A DNA stretch of 64,000 bases, from positions 1,481,001 through 1,545,000 of the forward strand of contig JAVTVX010000020.1 in the NCBI GenBank assembly GCA_033439265.1, in the 5' to 3' direction. A program made the position numbers and the translations under genes. Positions 1 to 11,300 of this stretch are shown here, in pieces. Within the stretch, counting starts at the first letter, position 1. Each line of letters starts with the position of its first letter. This DNA comes from Dillenia suffruticosa. Taxonomy: Eukaryota; Streptophyta; Magnoliopsida; Dilleniales; Dilleniaceae. The notes under the pieces were generated by a model that saw nothing but the letters and a program-made list of their open reading frames with translations, did not search any database and had not been told where the DNA came from.

Positions 1-828
1 GAGTTACCAAGTTCAGTTCACTCGATGGGAGAGTGGGATGTTGGGTGGGTAAGGATTTTAATTGCCATTTCAAATTTTAAGGTTTGCACTCTGCTGTTGC
101 TTTAAGTTTCAACGACTGTTTTGATTTCAATCATTAATGATGGGCTGAATTCGGGATCTCTGCGAGGTAAGAAAATACGCAATATGTTCGCCACGTAAGA
201 AGGGGGAAGAGGTAAGTGGGAACCTTATTGTTAATTTTATTTAATATTTAGTTATTCGGCTAATTCAAAAAATCATAAGAAGGGCATAAAGCTTTTATTT
301 ATTCATTATTTTATTACCGATATTCAAATTTTATTTGATTAATACGATTGTTAAAAAGATTATTTTTTTTATGCATTTGAACACTATAAATTAAGAGGAT
401 AAGCTAATCAAGCAATAGAAAACAATTATATTATATATTATATTTTTATGTAAATAGAAATTAATTTAAAAGAATTATGTGGTAAGCAAAATAAATAAAT
501 TATAATCATCATATGAGCAACATTCGATTATTGTTGATAATACACTATGAATTAGAATAAATAAGTACGACTTGCCGATGAGAGAGTTTTGAAAAACAAC
601 TTCAATGAGTGAGAAAAATAAAAATCATACTTGGTATCGAGGTGATATTTTATAGTTTTTTTTCATAGTTTAAATGGAGTAGGGAACAGTGTTGTCATCC
701 TTTTTTGAACATTTAGGCTAGGATATCCTTCTTAAGAGTATATTTGAATTGAGTTGATTCTGAGTATTCCTATATTCGAACTCAAATTTGATCTTTTTTA
801 CTCGACGAATAATAAATAATAAAATTTG
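1..828. other. AT-rich intergenic DNA, no gene seen
   Basis: No open frame of note, RNA gene or promoter was recognised. From about 745 onward the sequence takes on the CGA/TCGA-studded character of the flanking repeat that follows, so the upstream copy of that repeat may begin earlier than the part shared with its partner. Confidence 0.5.
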
Positions 829-1168
829 AATTCGGTTCAAAAACTCAATTATTTTATAATAAATTAATATATTTTATTTTTATATTATATTCATATATAA
901 ATATATATAATATATATTAATATATATAATCGAGTTAGTCGTTGAATTTTCGAGTTTAAAATTTCACTATTCGAACTCAACTCGATACATGATAAACTCG
1001 ATTCAAACTTGATCAGAGTTGAGTCAAGTCGAGTCGAGCCGTTAATCGAGCGGCTCACATGCAGCTCGAACTCGATTCGATCCGTGTAATAGCCCTACCC
1101 TTTCTACTTGAAATACACATGCATGCGCGCCCACACACACACACACACACTATATATATAAATATAAC
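829..1168. repeat. Direct repeat, upstream copy, flanking the pararetrovirus relic
   Basis: This ~340-bp block recurs in the same orientation at 4987-5341 with roughly 90% identity by eye, apart from two small length differences. It runs from an ATTCGGTTCAAAAACTC start through an AT-rich core and a stretch of clustered CTCGA words into a (CA)n-(TA)n microsatellite. It could be the virus's own intergenic region, present at both ends of a linear copy, or a host repeat duplicated around it. The CGTGTAATAGCCCTA end also recalls the termini of plant hAT-like MITEs, so a MITE origin is possible. Confidence 0.8.
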
Positions 1169-1439
1169 AATTATATAGAGTATAAATTAAATTGTTTGAA
1201 ATTTTAAATTTCAAATCTAATTATATACCGAGTCTTTTAGACACCGGTGGTCCAGATGAAGTAAGACCCAGGAGAGGCAATAAGATCGTTGGACATCCCA
1301 GTGTTCCGTAAGTATATATTTAGATTTGCAGTGAAAATTAAAACGATGAACCATATATTCTGTAAAATCACTAACTCTTCGAGTTCTATGTCAAGTTTTT
1401 CAATAACTAAAGATATAATAAATAGTGAAAAAATAATAA

Positions 1440-2512
1440 TTGAAGATTTTGAAAAATGAATAGATGAATGGGAGATATCCAAAATAAGTATAGACCAGAT
1501 ATACAAAACACTCAAAATAAATTTCTTTAAAACAGATTATACCATTAAAACCGAAAAAAAATATATTCAACTTTTAAAATCTTTTGAAACTATACAGTTA
1601 TTTTTCAAAAAATGTTTAGAAAAATATATGTTCAAATGATATAAATATGTCCATATCAGATTAGTCCAAATCGATTTTAGACAATTAATAAAAGAATGTT
1701 TAAATACTTCTATTCTGGTAACTCTTAAGAATGCCAGACATAATAACTTCTCAGATTCCTTATTAGGAACTGTTGAATTTAGTCTATATAAGGGTCCAGT
1801 TTCTTTCGACTATTTTCCAAATTTTATAATTTTTTTGAATGATAAAAATATATTAAAATTCTTGATTTTACAAGTTAAAATACATAATTATGATATGATG
1901 GAGGGATCAATTCCGGTCGCTCTAATATATAAAATACATTATAAAGCCATGACAACAATTTTCGGCTCAAAACATAAAATCCAACACAAAAAAGGAGAAA
2001 CTCTTCTTCTCCAAATCGATATCACAAGATCCAACTTGGTTATTTCAAAACCTATCAGATGGGAAGAAATAACCCTTCCAGAAGATTGGATGCTGAAAGG
2101 AGCAGTTCAACCTAAATTAAATAATGACATTCTAGAACCGAGTACCAGAATAAAACAAATAACACAATATACAAATGGTAATATAAAAATAAGTTTTGAT
2201 AAACCATTTTATAACTCCAGATTTTCGGATAGATCAATGACATCCTCCAAATATATAAATCTGGGAAGAATCTCAAAATTAACGTCCGTCATAAATCTTC
2301 ATGATAAAAGCCCAATAAAACCTCCGAGGTGTTCGATTTCAGATATTCCAATAATTTCTCTTAAAAACATAGATTTGGGAAAAATAATCCCACAACCAAT
2401 ATATACACATTCTCAAATAGAAGAACAAAACCAAATTGATTTAGAACAAATTTCTCCAACACCTTCAGCTATAATAGAAAACGTTGGCAGAGAAAATGAA
2501 TTAACGTTTTAA
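1440..2512 (+). pseudogene. Caulimovirid movement-protein relic (30K-superfamily)
   Basis: Part of the fossil element. Words typical of caulimovirid movement proteins are visible, such as EGSIPVALIYKIHYKAMTT and KGETLLLQIDITRSNL, followed by KPIRWEEITLPEDW. In living relatives this protein enlarges plasmodesmata so that the virus can move between cells. Here it is a relic with no inferred function. Confidence 0.85.
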
Positions 2513-3179
2513 AAAAAAATAGTTTTGATAAAACATATGATAAAAATAAGATTTTGACAAAACTCAATATTTTTATAAAAAATGATATTTATAAAATCCA
2601 AAATAATTTTGAAATAAACAAATATTACTTGGAAAATGAATTTTTCTCTGATGAAAATAGAGAAAAGAGAAATTGATTTTTTAAAACTTTTGGAAAAAAT
2701 ATTTTTAAAATTCAAGAAAAATATTTTAAGTTTTGTAGAAAAAATAAAATAAAAATTTTATTTTTCACATGATTTGAAACATATACTAAAAAATATAATA
2801 TTAAATATCCATTTAAAACAGCCAACCCTATCACAAAAAGAAAAAAAAAATTTCTTGGGAAACCAAACATAGTGAAAACATTGAATCTGATCATCCACCT
2901 CTTCGGACGATCAAAATTTCTGTTGGTACAGAAAACATTGAGACTAGTTCTTATAAAAAATCTCAAGAAAATGACTCTATAAATTTAAAAAATATCATCA
3001 TTCAGAATAATTATACAAATGCACATTTACATACAATTGGAAAATAACTTTTCAAAATCGAAAAATCACAAAAAGAACCCACTGAATCTAATAAAATAGA
3101 AAAGATTAAAAAATTAAAAAATCATATTGTCAAACCCTATCAAATTTCGAATCAAGCAAACCAAGAAATCAAAACCAAT

Positions 3180-4440
3180 AAACAAGAATTCTTGGAAACT
3201 ATAAAACTCCAACTTAGTAAAATCGAATCATTTTCGGGACAATCCAATCCGGTTGTCCCTAACACTCTTCAATCTGTAAATCAGGATATTACAGTTCTAA
3301 ATAAAACCCTTTCATCCGAGTTAGATGAGGATGAAGAAAAAGTTTTTCAGGAATAGAGTCCTGAGATAAACAAATTTCTTTGGAAAACTCCCAAATCTGA
3401 ATATATTAAAACCAGATTACCTGAATTGGAAATCGGTAATCAACCCGAGATATTGATCCAACCAAAATACAACGTCAATTCTATGTATGTATGAAATATA
3501 GATGGAATGAGTGAATATCAAATTTTGAATATATTACAACAAATGACGATAGCATTCAATGCCTACAAAACCCAACAAAAAATAACCGATAAAACAGTTG
3601 CAGAACTCCTTATTACAAGATTTTCTGGACAATTAAAAGGATGGTGAGATTTTCATCTCAATAAAGAACAACAATTAGGAATTTTAAATTCAATTCAAAT
3701 TGGTGAAAAAAGTAAACCAATTTTAAATCATTTAGATGAACCAATTCAAAATATTATCGCAACACTCATATTCACTATATCACTTCATTTCATTGACGAT
3801 TTATCTCATCTAAAAGATAAAAATACCGATTTATTATCCAACCTCCGATGTAGAAAATTCAGTGACTTCCAATGATATAAAATAACCTTTCTATCTAGGG
3901 TCATACTCAGAGAAGATTTTAACCAACCTTTCTGGAAAGAAAAATTCTTTGCCGGACTTCCAACTTTATTAAGAGAGAAAGTAAGGAATACCATTCGTGA
4001 CACTTTTGACAATCATATTATTCCATATAATCAGCTCACTTATGGTGAATTGGTCAGTTTCACGCAAAACAAAGGTTTTAAAATCTGTCAAGATTTAAAA
4101 CTTCAAAAACATTTAAAATGGGAAATGAAAAAAACCAAAAAGAAATTACAATCATTTTGTGATCAATTTGATTTTAATAAACATAAAATCTGCAATGGAG
4201 AATGCAGTAAAAAACAATTCAAAAAATATTCCAAAAATGAATATCCCAAAAAATTCAAACCCTATAAAAAATATAAAAAGAATTATTATAAAAAATCTTA
4301 TAAGAAATCCCGTAAAACTAAAAAATATAAAAAGGATGAAAAATTTTCAACTTCAAAATCATTAAAAGATATAACATGTTTTAAATGTGGAAGAAAATGA
4401 CACACTTTCAAATATTACAGAGTATCCAAAAAAATTAGAA
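3180..4440 (+). pseudogene. Caulimovirid capsid relic with basic region and zinc knuckle
   Basis: Part of the fossil element. The capsid core is recognisable by a tryptophan-rich GQLKGW-type motif near 3640 and by surrounding helices of petuvirus/florendovirus type. It is followed by a strongly basic Lys/Tyr-rich stretch (about 4200-4350) and a CFKCGRK zinc-knuckle start near 4375. The order and spacing match the nucleic-acid-binding end of caulimovirid capsids. Confidence 0.8.
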
Positions 4441-4986
4441 AACTTCATCTAGATAAAAAAATTCTAAATAAAATCTTAATTTTATTAGTAGACAACTCTG
4501 ATACTGATATAATAAGTTCATAAACCTCTACTAATAATTCTCAAATTGATGAACTCATAACCAGTTCTAATAAAACAGAATCTAATTCCGACTCTTCAGA
4601 TTCAAATCATATAAATATGATAACCAGAGAACAAAAACTTATTCTGGAAGTCATTCAACATATAAACAATTTGAAAATCCAGAAAAAATGTTTGGATCAA
4701 TTAAAATAATCTCTAGAAGAAAGTTTTGAAAATCCTTCTAGTATTCATCATATTAATACTGGTATGTATAATTTTACTTCCATACTAAGTAAAAAAAAAT
4801 TCAATAAAAAATTCTTTGCAACAATCCCAGAATTACAAGAAAAGATAAAAATAATCAAAAAAGAATTAAAAGAATTAAAGCATAAGTAAGAGGAAAATTC
4901 TAAAACCATTTCAATTTTATTATCTCAAATAAAAGTCAAATGAGTAAATAATGCAATTTGCCCTATTCTTTTATAACAAACTACTC

Positions 4987-5290
4987 AAATTCGGTTCAAA
5001 AACTCGATTATTTTATAATAAATTAATATATTTTATTTTATTTTTATATTATATTCATATATAAACATATATAATATATATTAATATATATAATCGAGTT
5101 ATTCGTTGAGATTTCAAATCTAAAATTTCAATATCCGAACTCAACTCGATATATGATAAACTCGATTCGAATTTGATCAGAGTCGAGTTGAGTCGACCCA
5201 TTGATCGAGCGGCTCGCATACGGCTCGAACTCGACTCGACCCGTGTAACAGCCCTACTCTTTCTACTTGAAATACACATGCACGCGCGCC

Positions 5291-5334
<44 letters not shown>

Positions 5335-5341
5335 AATATAC
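4987..5341. repeat. Direct repeat, downstream copy, flanking the pararetrovirus relic
   Basis: Second copy of the repeat at 829-1168, same orientation, starting a few bases after the last recognisable viral linker. It ends in a longer (CA)n-(TA)n tract than the first copy. Origin as for the upstream copy. Confidence 0.8.
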
Positions 5342-7018
5342 CATACATATATCAGTGTGTGTATTTAGCTGTATGCAATTGGCACGTAGGTAAGTGTAGC
5401 TTGAAAAACTATATTATTCTTTGTTGTGAAGTTCGCACACCTTCAGATAGAATGCACCATCAGCGCTTGGTCTTGGTGATATCGCATACCCGAGCCTATT
5501 TTCCTCGATAGAACTTACGCTTTAGGACACTAATCATAAAATATTAATTTTTTTAAAATTAAAATTAAAAAAAAAATACCGAACAATCTCAAAATTAGTT
5601 TTTACGATATTCGAATATCAAAGTATTTTTTTTTTCTTCCTTGGGCCCCTATTCTCCTCCCCAAGTTAACGCCCAAAAAAAGGGAAATTATACAAAAGAG
5701 GAAGGTGCCAATTCCCGGAGAAGGAAACTACCAAAGAATTGTCCCTTAATGCAGACGTCGATCCCCAGTGATCCATGCCAAATCGTTCAACTATTTTATG
5801 TGATTTATCATTTTGTATCCATCTTAGTTATCCCTTCTTGATGGGCAAACAAGAGAAGTTCCAATCCAATAACTTGAGGAAAAAAAAGTGCGAAGCATGA
5901 GGCATTAGGCATAAGGTGAAGAAAACGACAAACTTGATTTCGAAGAAAACGACAAACTAACATAAGATTACAGTAATAGGATCAAACTATTCAAGGGAAA
6001 CTGCTTAGCAAAAAGAACGAAGACACAATCAAAAGAAGAAAAAAGGTCGTTAAAAGAAATAGTCATTTGGAAAGCCATTCGTTATGAACCCGGATAATTG
6101 ATCTATTATGAAAAATGTTAAATCATTTGATCGATATTTAAATTTAAATATTGAGAATAAAAGTAATTAATTTGGAAAAATTTTTCTCTAAAAAAATATT
6201 TATTGGTAACTTAAATCGAATTAAATAAAGTACAATTCTGAATATTGATTGTTTAGAAAAAATTCTGTATATTGATTGTTAGAAAAAAAAGCCATTACTT
6301 ATGCATTCAGAGAAGGAAACTACTCTGCTAAGAGTGGTCAGCCGTGATAGATGGATAGTTTTTTTAATAGGTAAGCATATTAGCTCATTTAATTATTGAA
6401 ATTTAAAAATTAAAAAAATTTATGTTGAGAGAGTTTTTTTAAATTGAATTTGATAAGATTCAAACTAAATTAATTAGTATATGATTTCGGATACGATTGA
6501 TTACTGAAAAGAAAAAAAGTTGGTCAGCTGTGGATAGAGTCGGTCAGGTCAAGTGAAACATCGATGGGACACTACCAAAGAAGAAAAAAAATATCGATGG
6601 GTCACGGAACATGTAATATTCACCAAAGGAATAGACTAGTGGTCATAATCTCCTTTCCTCAATCCGATGATTTGAGATTTAAATTTCAGTGTAATAAAAA
6701 AAAATATTCACAAAAAAAATGGAACACGATAATAGGCTCGAGATTTAGGCCCATAAGTGCATTCCAAGCCGATACCAGTTTGGCGAATCCAATCCGTATA
6801 CTTAACTCGGCCCACTGAGTTCTTCCAATGCCACGGACTTTGGATCTTGGACCATACGGTGTTCAATTTTGTATGTATAAATTCACTCTTCTGTTTTTTT
6901 TTGGTACATACTGATACTCAGAATCCAAATCTATTATACGGGGAAGCTCATTGGCGTATAAATTCACTCTTCCCCATGTTCTGAATTTGACATTGTAAGT
7001 ATGCACGTTTCACCGTAA

Positions 7019-7052
<34 letters not shown>

Positions 7053-7900
7053 TTTTTCTCCTTAGTCTAACCATTTTAGTTTTGCAGCATAATCTCTCGG
7101 GAAGGAAATGACGAGACCGGATCGGAGGTGTTTTTATTTTATTTTTTTATTACTTATATTTAAAAATTTGATTAATTCAATTCGAATAACTATAGACTCA
7201 ATTAGGGGACTGATTTCTCCGGTGTTTATTTTTTTATTTTTAAATTTTGAACTCAAATTTTAATTAAAAAAATTTAATATTCTGTTAATAGATCCATAGA
7301 TTTTTTATTTTTGAACTTAATTCTCGTAAAAATATTATATGGCTTAAATTCTGCTTAATTATTTTATTTAACTAGATAAATTAGATGCATAGAGAGTTTT
7401 TTAATTTTTATTTTATCTAGCGTTTAAATTTATTTATATTAAAAGATTTATGTAGACACCGGTTCAACTCATTCAATAAATAAAATAAATTATGATTAGA
7501 CATATTTTTATGATAATTTAACCCCATTTGTTTCAAAAATTGCCAATGAAAACTCTGTGTCTTCTATGGAAGAATAATTAGATAATTTGAAAAATATGTG
7601 AACAACATTTAGATTTGTTTACCATATGTATTATTTTTGTACAATGTTAATACATATTGTAATTAAGAGTTTTTGTTCATTTTTTTCAAATTAATTACTC
7701 ATAATTCCTACTTTTGATAAAAATTATGAATAGTTCTGTTTTCTACCTTTTTTTTAAAGAAAAAAAAATTATTGTAATTAAAATTAAGCCCCCGTATTGT
7801 TCACGTTAGGAAAATCACCCCACCCAAAAAAAAAAGCTTACTAAGGCAAGTCTTTATCTGGCCTTTTCTGTTTGGGGCACAATTATATTCTGCGGCAAGT
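5342..7900. other. Intergenic AT-rich DNA
   Basis: No gene recognised. Contents are AT-rich filler, a SINE-like snippet near 6625-6705, a short repeated phrase GTATAAATTCACTCTTC (about 6869 and 6956) and a poly-T run near 7020-7047. The small open frames here look like chance. Confidence 0.5.
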
Positions 7901-7941
7901 AGTATACTCTACGATGCTGAAATTGCTTTTGAGGAATTTCC

Positions 7942-8091
7942 ATTGGACATCATGACGTGCTTAAACCACTGAATAATACATGGCACTAGATGATTGCATG
8001 ATAAACGAGGAACAGCTGTAGCGTTTAACACGTCATAAATGTCCGAGGTTTCCAATTTTCTGCCCACAACATTTGGTTTCTCCACGTCAAG
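7942..8091 (+). promoter_or_regulatory. ACGT-core bZIP sites upstream of the ER HSP90 gene
   Basis: Three ACGT-core words lie in about 150 bp: ATGACGTGC (7952-7960), ACACGTCAT (about 8028-8036) and TCCACGTCA (8081-8089). The last is preceded by TTTGG, resembling the plant unfolded-protein-response element ATTGGTCCACGTCATC. They are plausible sites for bZIP60/bZIP28-type factors. The assignment is by resemblance only. Confidence 0.5.
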
Positions 8092-8106
8092 CAGGAGAGA
8101 GAGGAA

Positions 8107-8125
8107 CCAATAAAATTTCGCCACG
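8107..8125 (+). promoter_or_regulatory. Exact ER stress response element (ERSE-I)
   Basis: CCAAT, nine bases, then CCACG: a perfect match to the ERSE-I consensus CCAAT-N9-CCACG, about 150 bp before the TATA box of the ER HSP90 gene. In plants and animals this element binds NF-Y together with an ER-stress bZIP factor (bZIP28 or ATF6) and drives ER chaperone genes. Confidence 0.8.
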
Positions 8126-8271
8126 TTGAACAACTCCCATCTCGACCGTAAGATCGTCCACGCTGGCAAAAAGCAGCCAATCACAACGTTCCATTGCGTG
8201 TAAGCCGAGGCTCAAATCAAAATAGATCTGAAATTCCAGCAAATGTCGGGGCACTAAGAAATTAAAGAGTG

Positions 8272-8280
8272 CTATATAAA
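8272..8280 (+). promoter_or_regulatory. TATA box of the ER HSP90 gene
   Basis: CTATATAAA about 100 bp upstream of the start codon at 8379. Transcription would begin near 8305, giving a 5' leader of about 70 nt. Confidence 0.7.
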
Positions 8281-8378
8281 GAAGCGGAATGAGCGAAAAG
8301 CAAATTCAGAGACCCTTACTCTAATAACATAAGGCTGATAGTGAGTCGGAGACTCTCTCTACCCTCTCTGGGAACACA

Positions 8379-11300
8379 ATGGGGAAGTGGACAATCCCTT
8401 CTGCGCTTCTTCTCTTGCTCCTTCTCTCTCTCCTTCCCGATCAAGGTTCCTCTCTCTCTCTTTTTAAGAAATTTTAGTTGCATTAATGATTTTAGGATTT
8501 TGGAGGTTCCGATAGGGATTTGGTTGATCCGATTTTTGTCTGCTTTGATCGCCGTTGTGTTTGGTTATTGATCCTTGAGGGTTGCTTTGGGCTCTTGCAT
8601 TTGTGGGTGCAGGTCGTAAATTACAAGCTAATGCTGAAGATTCAGAGGAGTTAGTAGATCCACCCAAGGTTGAGGAGAAGATTGGTGCCGTTCCTAATGG
8701 CTTGTCTACTGATTCAGACGTCGCGAAGAGGTTTGTCCTTTCTTCTCTCTCTCTCTCTCTCTCTCTTTCTCTAATTGTATGGAATGATCTGGGCATAGGG
8801 AAGCGGAGTCAATTTCGAAGAGATCTCTGCGGAGTAACGGGGAGAAGTTTGAGTTCCAGGCTGAGGTTTCTCGGCTTATGGACATTCTTGTCAACTCTCT
8901 TTACAGTAACAAGGACATTTTCTTGAGAGAGCTCATCTCCAATGCATCTGATGTAAGCATATGATTATTACATAATAATTAATAACATTACCTTTCTGTA
9001 TAATTGAAATCTATGTCTAACCATGTACTGGGGATCAGGCATTGGACAAGATTAGGTTTCTTGCCCTAACTGATAAGGAGATCTTAGGTGAAGGTGATAC
9101 TGCGAAGCTCGAGATCCAGGTTAGCAATGTCTCTCGTTAGTAGTAAAATATTAGCGATGGACTTCGATGAATAACTTTCAGTAGAAACTTACGGACGTGT
9201 AATTTAAACATGGTTGGTATGCAATGCAGATTAAATTAGACAAGGAAAAGAAAATCCTTTCCATTCGCGATAGAGGCATAGGAATGACAAAGGAGGATCT
9301 TATTAAGAACTTGGGAACTATTGCTAAATCTGGAACTTCAGGTTTGCCTATGTATATTTTACATATACATACATATATATATATATATATATATTCCATT
9401 TATACTTGAAATTAAGTTCTTAGCTGATCATGAGTTTGTCTTTTGCAGCTTTTGTGGAGAAGGTGCAGACAGGGGGAGACCTTAATCTCATTGGACAGTT
9501 TGGAGTTGGGTTCTACTCCGTGTATCTTGTTGCTGACTATGTTGAAGTTATCAGCAAGCACAACGATGACAAACAGTAAGCCTTTTAACACACATATATA
9601 TATATATATATGAACTGAGGCCCATCATGATTTTCTAATTGGGAAATTTTGAATCTAATTTTCTCTTGCTTTAAGGTATGTATGGGAGTCAAAGGCCGAT
9701 GGGTCTTTTGCTATCTCAGAGGATACCTGGAATGAGCCATTGGGTCGTGGAACTGAGATCAGACTGCATCTCAGAGATGAGGCTGGAGAGTACTTGGAGG
9801 AGAGCAAGTTGAAGGTATGTACATTCTGTACTTTATAAATATCCTATAATTTTCATCTTATATTCTTGTTCTTGGTCACTTCTGCTTTCATTGGCTTGGG
9901 TTATATGTTACATATTTTGGGATAGGAATCTAATATGCAGTTAAATGTGAAGATGATCTCACCGACTCCTGAATTTTTTATCATTCACAATCATTAAAAT
10001 GTAATTTCACGTATAGAGCTTTCTTACAATGACTGTCAATCTTGTTATTGATCTTACTTTCATGGTTGGTTAAAATCAATGCTTTGCTTCATGTTTATGA
10101 TCAGTTTAGTCTCTGTCTTATGTTCGTACTTGTTGAAGTTTGACTGTGGACATGTTCTGTCTCGTGCCTGTGTCTTCATCTAGTTCAGCCTTTTTTTTTT
10201 TTTAATCCACTGTTGTTGCCATGAACTGTGATTCTCTATGTTTTGACATGAGGATGATATCGTCCCTGCCTTCTAAGCTTGCAAAATCACCATGCCTACT
10301 AGGCTTGCTCGGCCCATTTGTCAAAATGTTCTGCATTTTACAGTTTAAAGAACGAGTCATGCAAATTTTCTTAATCATTGTGCTACTCTGATCCCCGCAT
10401 GTAGGTGGTAGTACTTGTTTTCATGATATGACTTGCTCTAGTTACTCTAGTGTGGCAACACCAGTGGATTCATATCTTTAATTTGTCTCTCTTGTGTGAT
10501 AAACTCTTGCTATCCATTTCAATTGGGTGGCATACAAATGATTTGACTCCCTAAATTTTGTCTGCCATCCATTGATTTGGACTGCACTTTTTTTGGTTTA
10601 CATCTATTAAATTGCAAGCCTGTTGCATGAGAGTGAGCAGTTTGTTTGAGAATCAGCCCAATAAATCTTCTAGTGATTTTCATTGAGCTATTTATGTTGA
10701 ATGATTTTTATTTCAATTCATTTTTTTTTAATTATATAGTTATCAAGCTGAAAGATTGCTGTCAACATCATCTTATCTTTGCAGTTGTTGTGTTTTCATG
10801 GAATTTATGCAATTCCACTGGATTTTTTTTCTCTGCTATAGTTTGTAATTTATTATTGGTTATCCTTGGTTGCAGGAATTGGTCAAGAAGTACTCGGAAT
10901 TTATCAACTTCCCTATTTATCTCTGGGCGAGCAAAGAAGTTGATGTAGAGGTTCCTGCAGATGAAGATGAGTCCAATGATGAAGATGAGACATGTATGAT
11001 TTGTTTATCTAATCTAAAATAAAGAACTATGAGATATGCCATAGCTGTTTGCTTTCTTCATTTCTTGGCATTTTGGTTTGTATTTTGGAATTGAAATTGT
11101 TCTATCTCCATTGAAAAACAGCTGAAAGCAGCTCGTCTGAGGAAGAAGAGGAAGATGCTGAGAAAGGGGAAGATGATGAAGCAGAGAAGAAACCAAAAAC
11201 AAAGACAGTGAAGGAAACAACCTATGAGTGGGAGCTTCTGAATGACGTGAAAGCCATTTGGCTAAGAAATCCAAAGGAGGTGACAGATGAAGAGTACACA

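Larger units (their letters stand above)
1237..4980 (+). mobile_element. Endogenous caulimovirid relic (petuvirus/florendovirus-like), broken and incomplete
   Basis: A fossil pararetrovirus segment read on the plus strand. In order it holds a movement-protein region, a long lysine/asparagine-rich linker, a capsid region with a basic stretch and a CCHC zinc knuckle, and a short helical linker. Protease, reverse transcriptase and RNase H, which normally follow, are absent. The copy is clearly dead, with about a dozen or more breaks. It is very AT-rich. It sits between two ~340-bp direct repeats, and the roughly 8-9% divergence between them would mean an age of several million years if they were identical at insertion. 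The family call rests on remembered conserved words in the movement protein and capsid; genus is uncertain. Confidence 0.85.

Noticed and set aside
1237-1515. Minus-strand open frame of 92 codons
   Set aside because: It lies opposite the pararetrovirus relic in very AT-rich DNA and has no family resemblance; it is a shadow.
5055-5511. Overlapping open frames on both strands through a (CA)n tract
   Set aside because: They consist largely of microsatellite and the flanking repeat.
8177-8195. Second ERSE-like CCAAT-N9-CCATT
   Set aside because: The CCACG half is degraded at two positions, so it does not meet the consensus.
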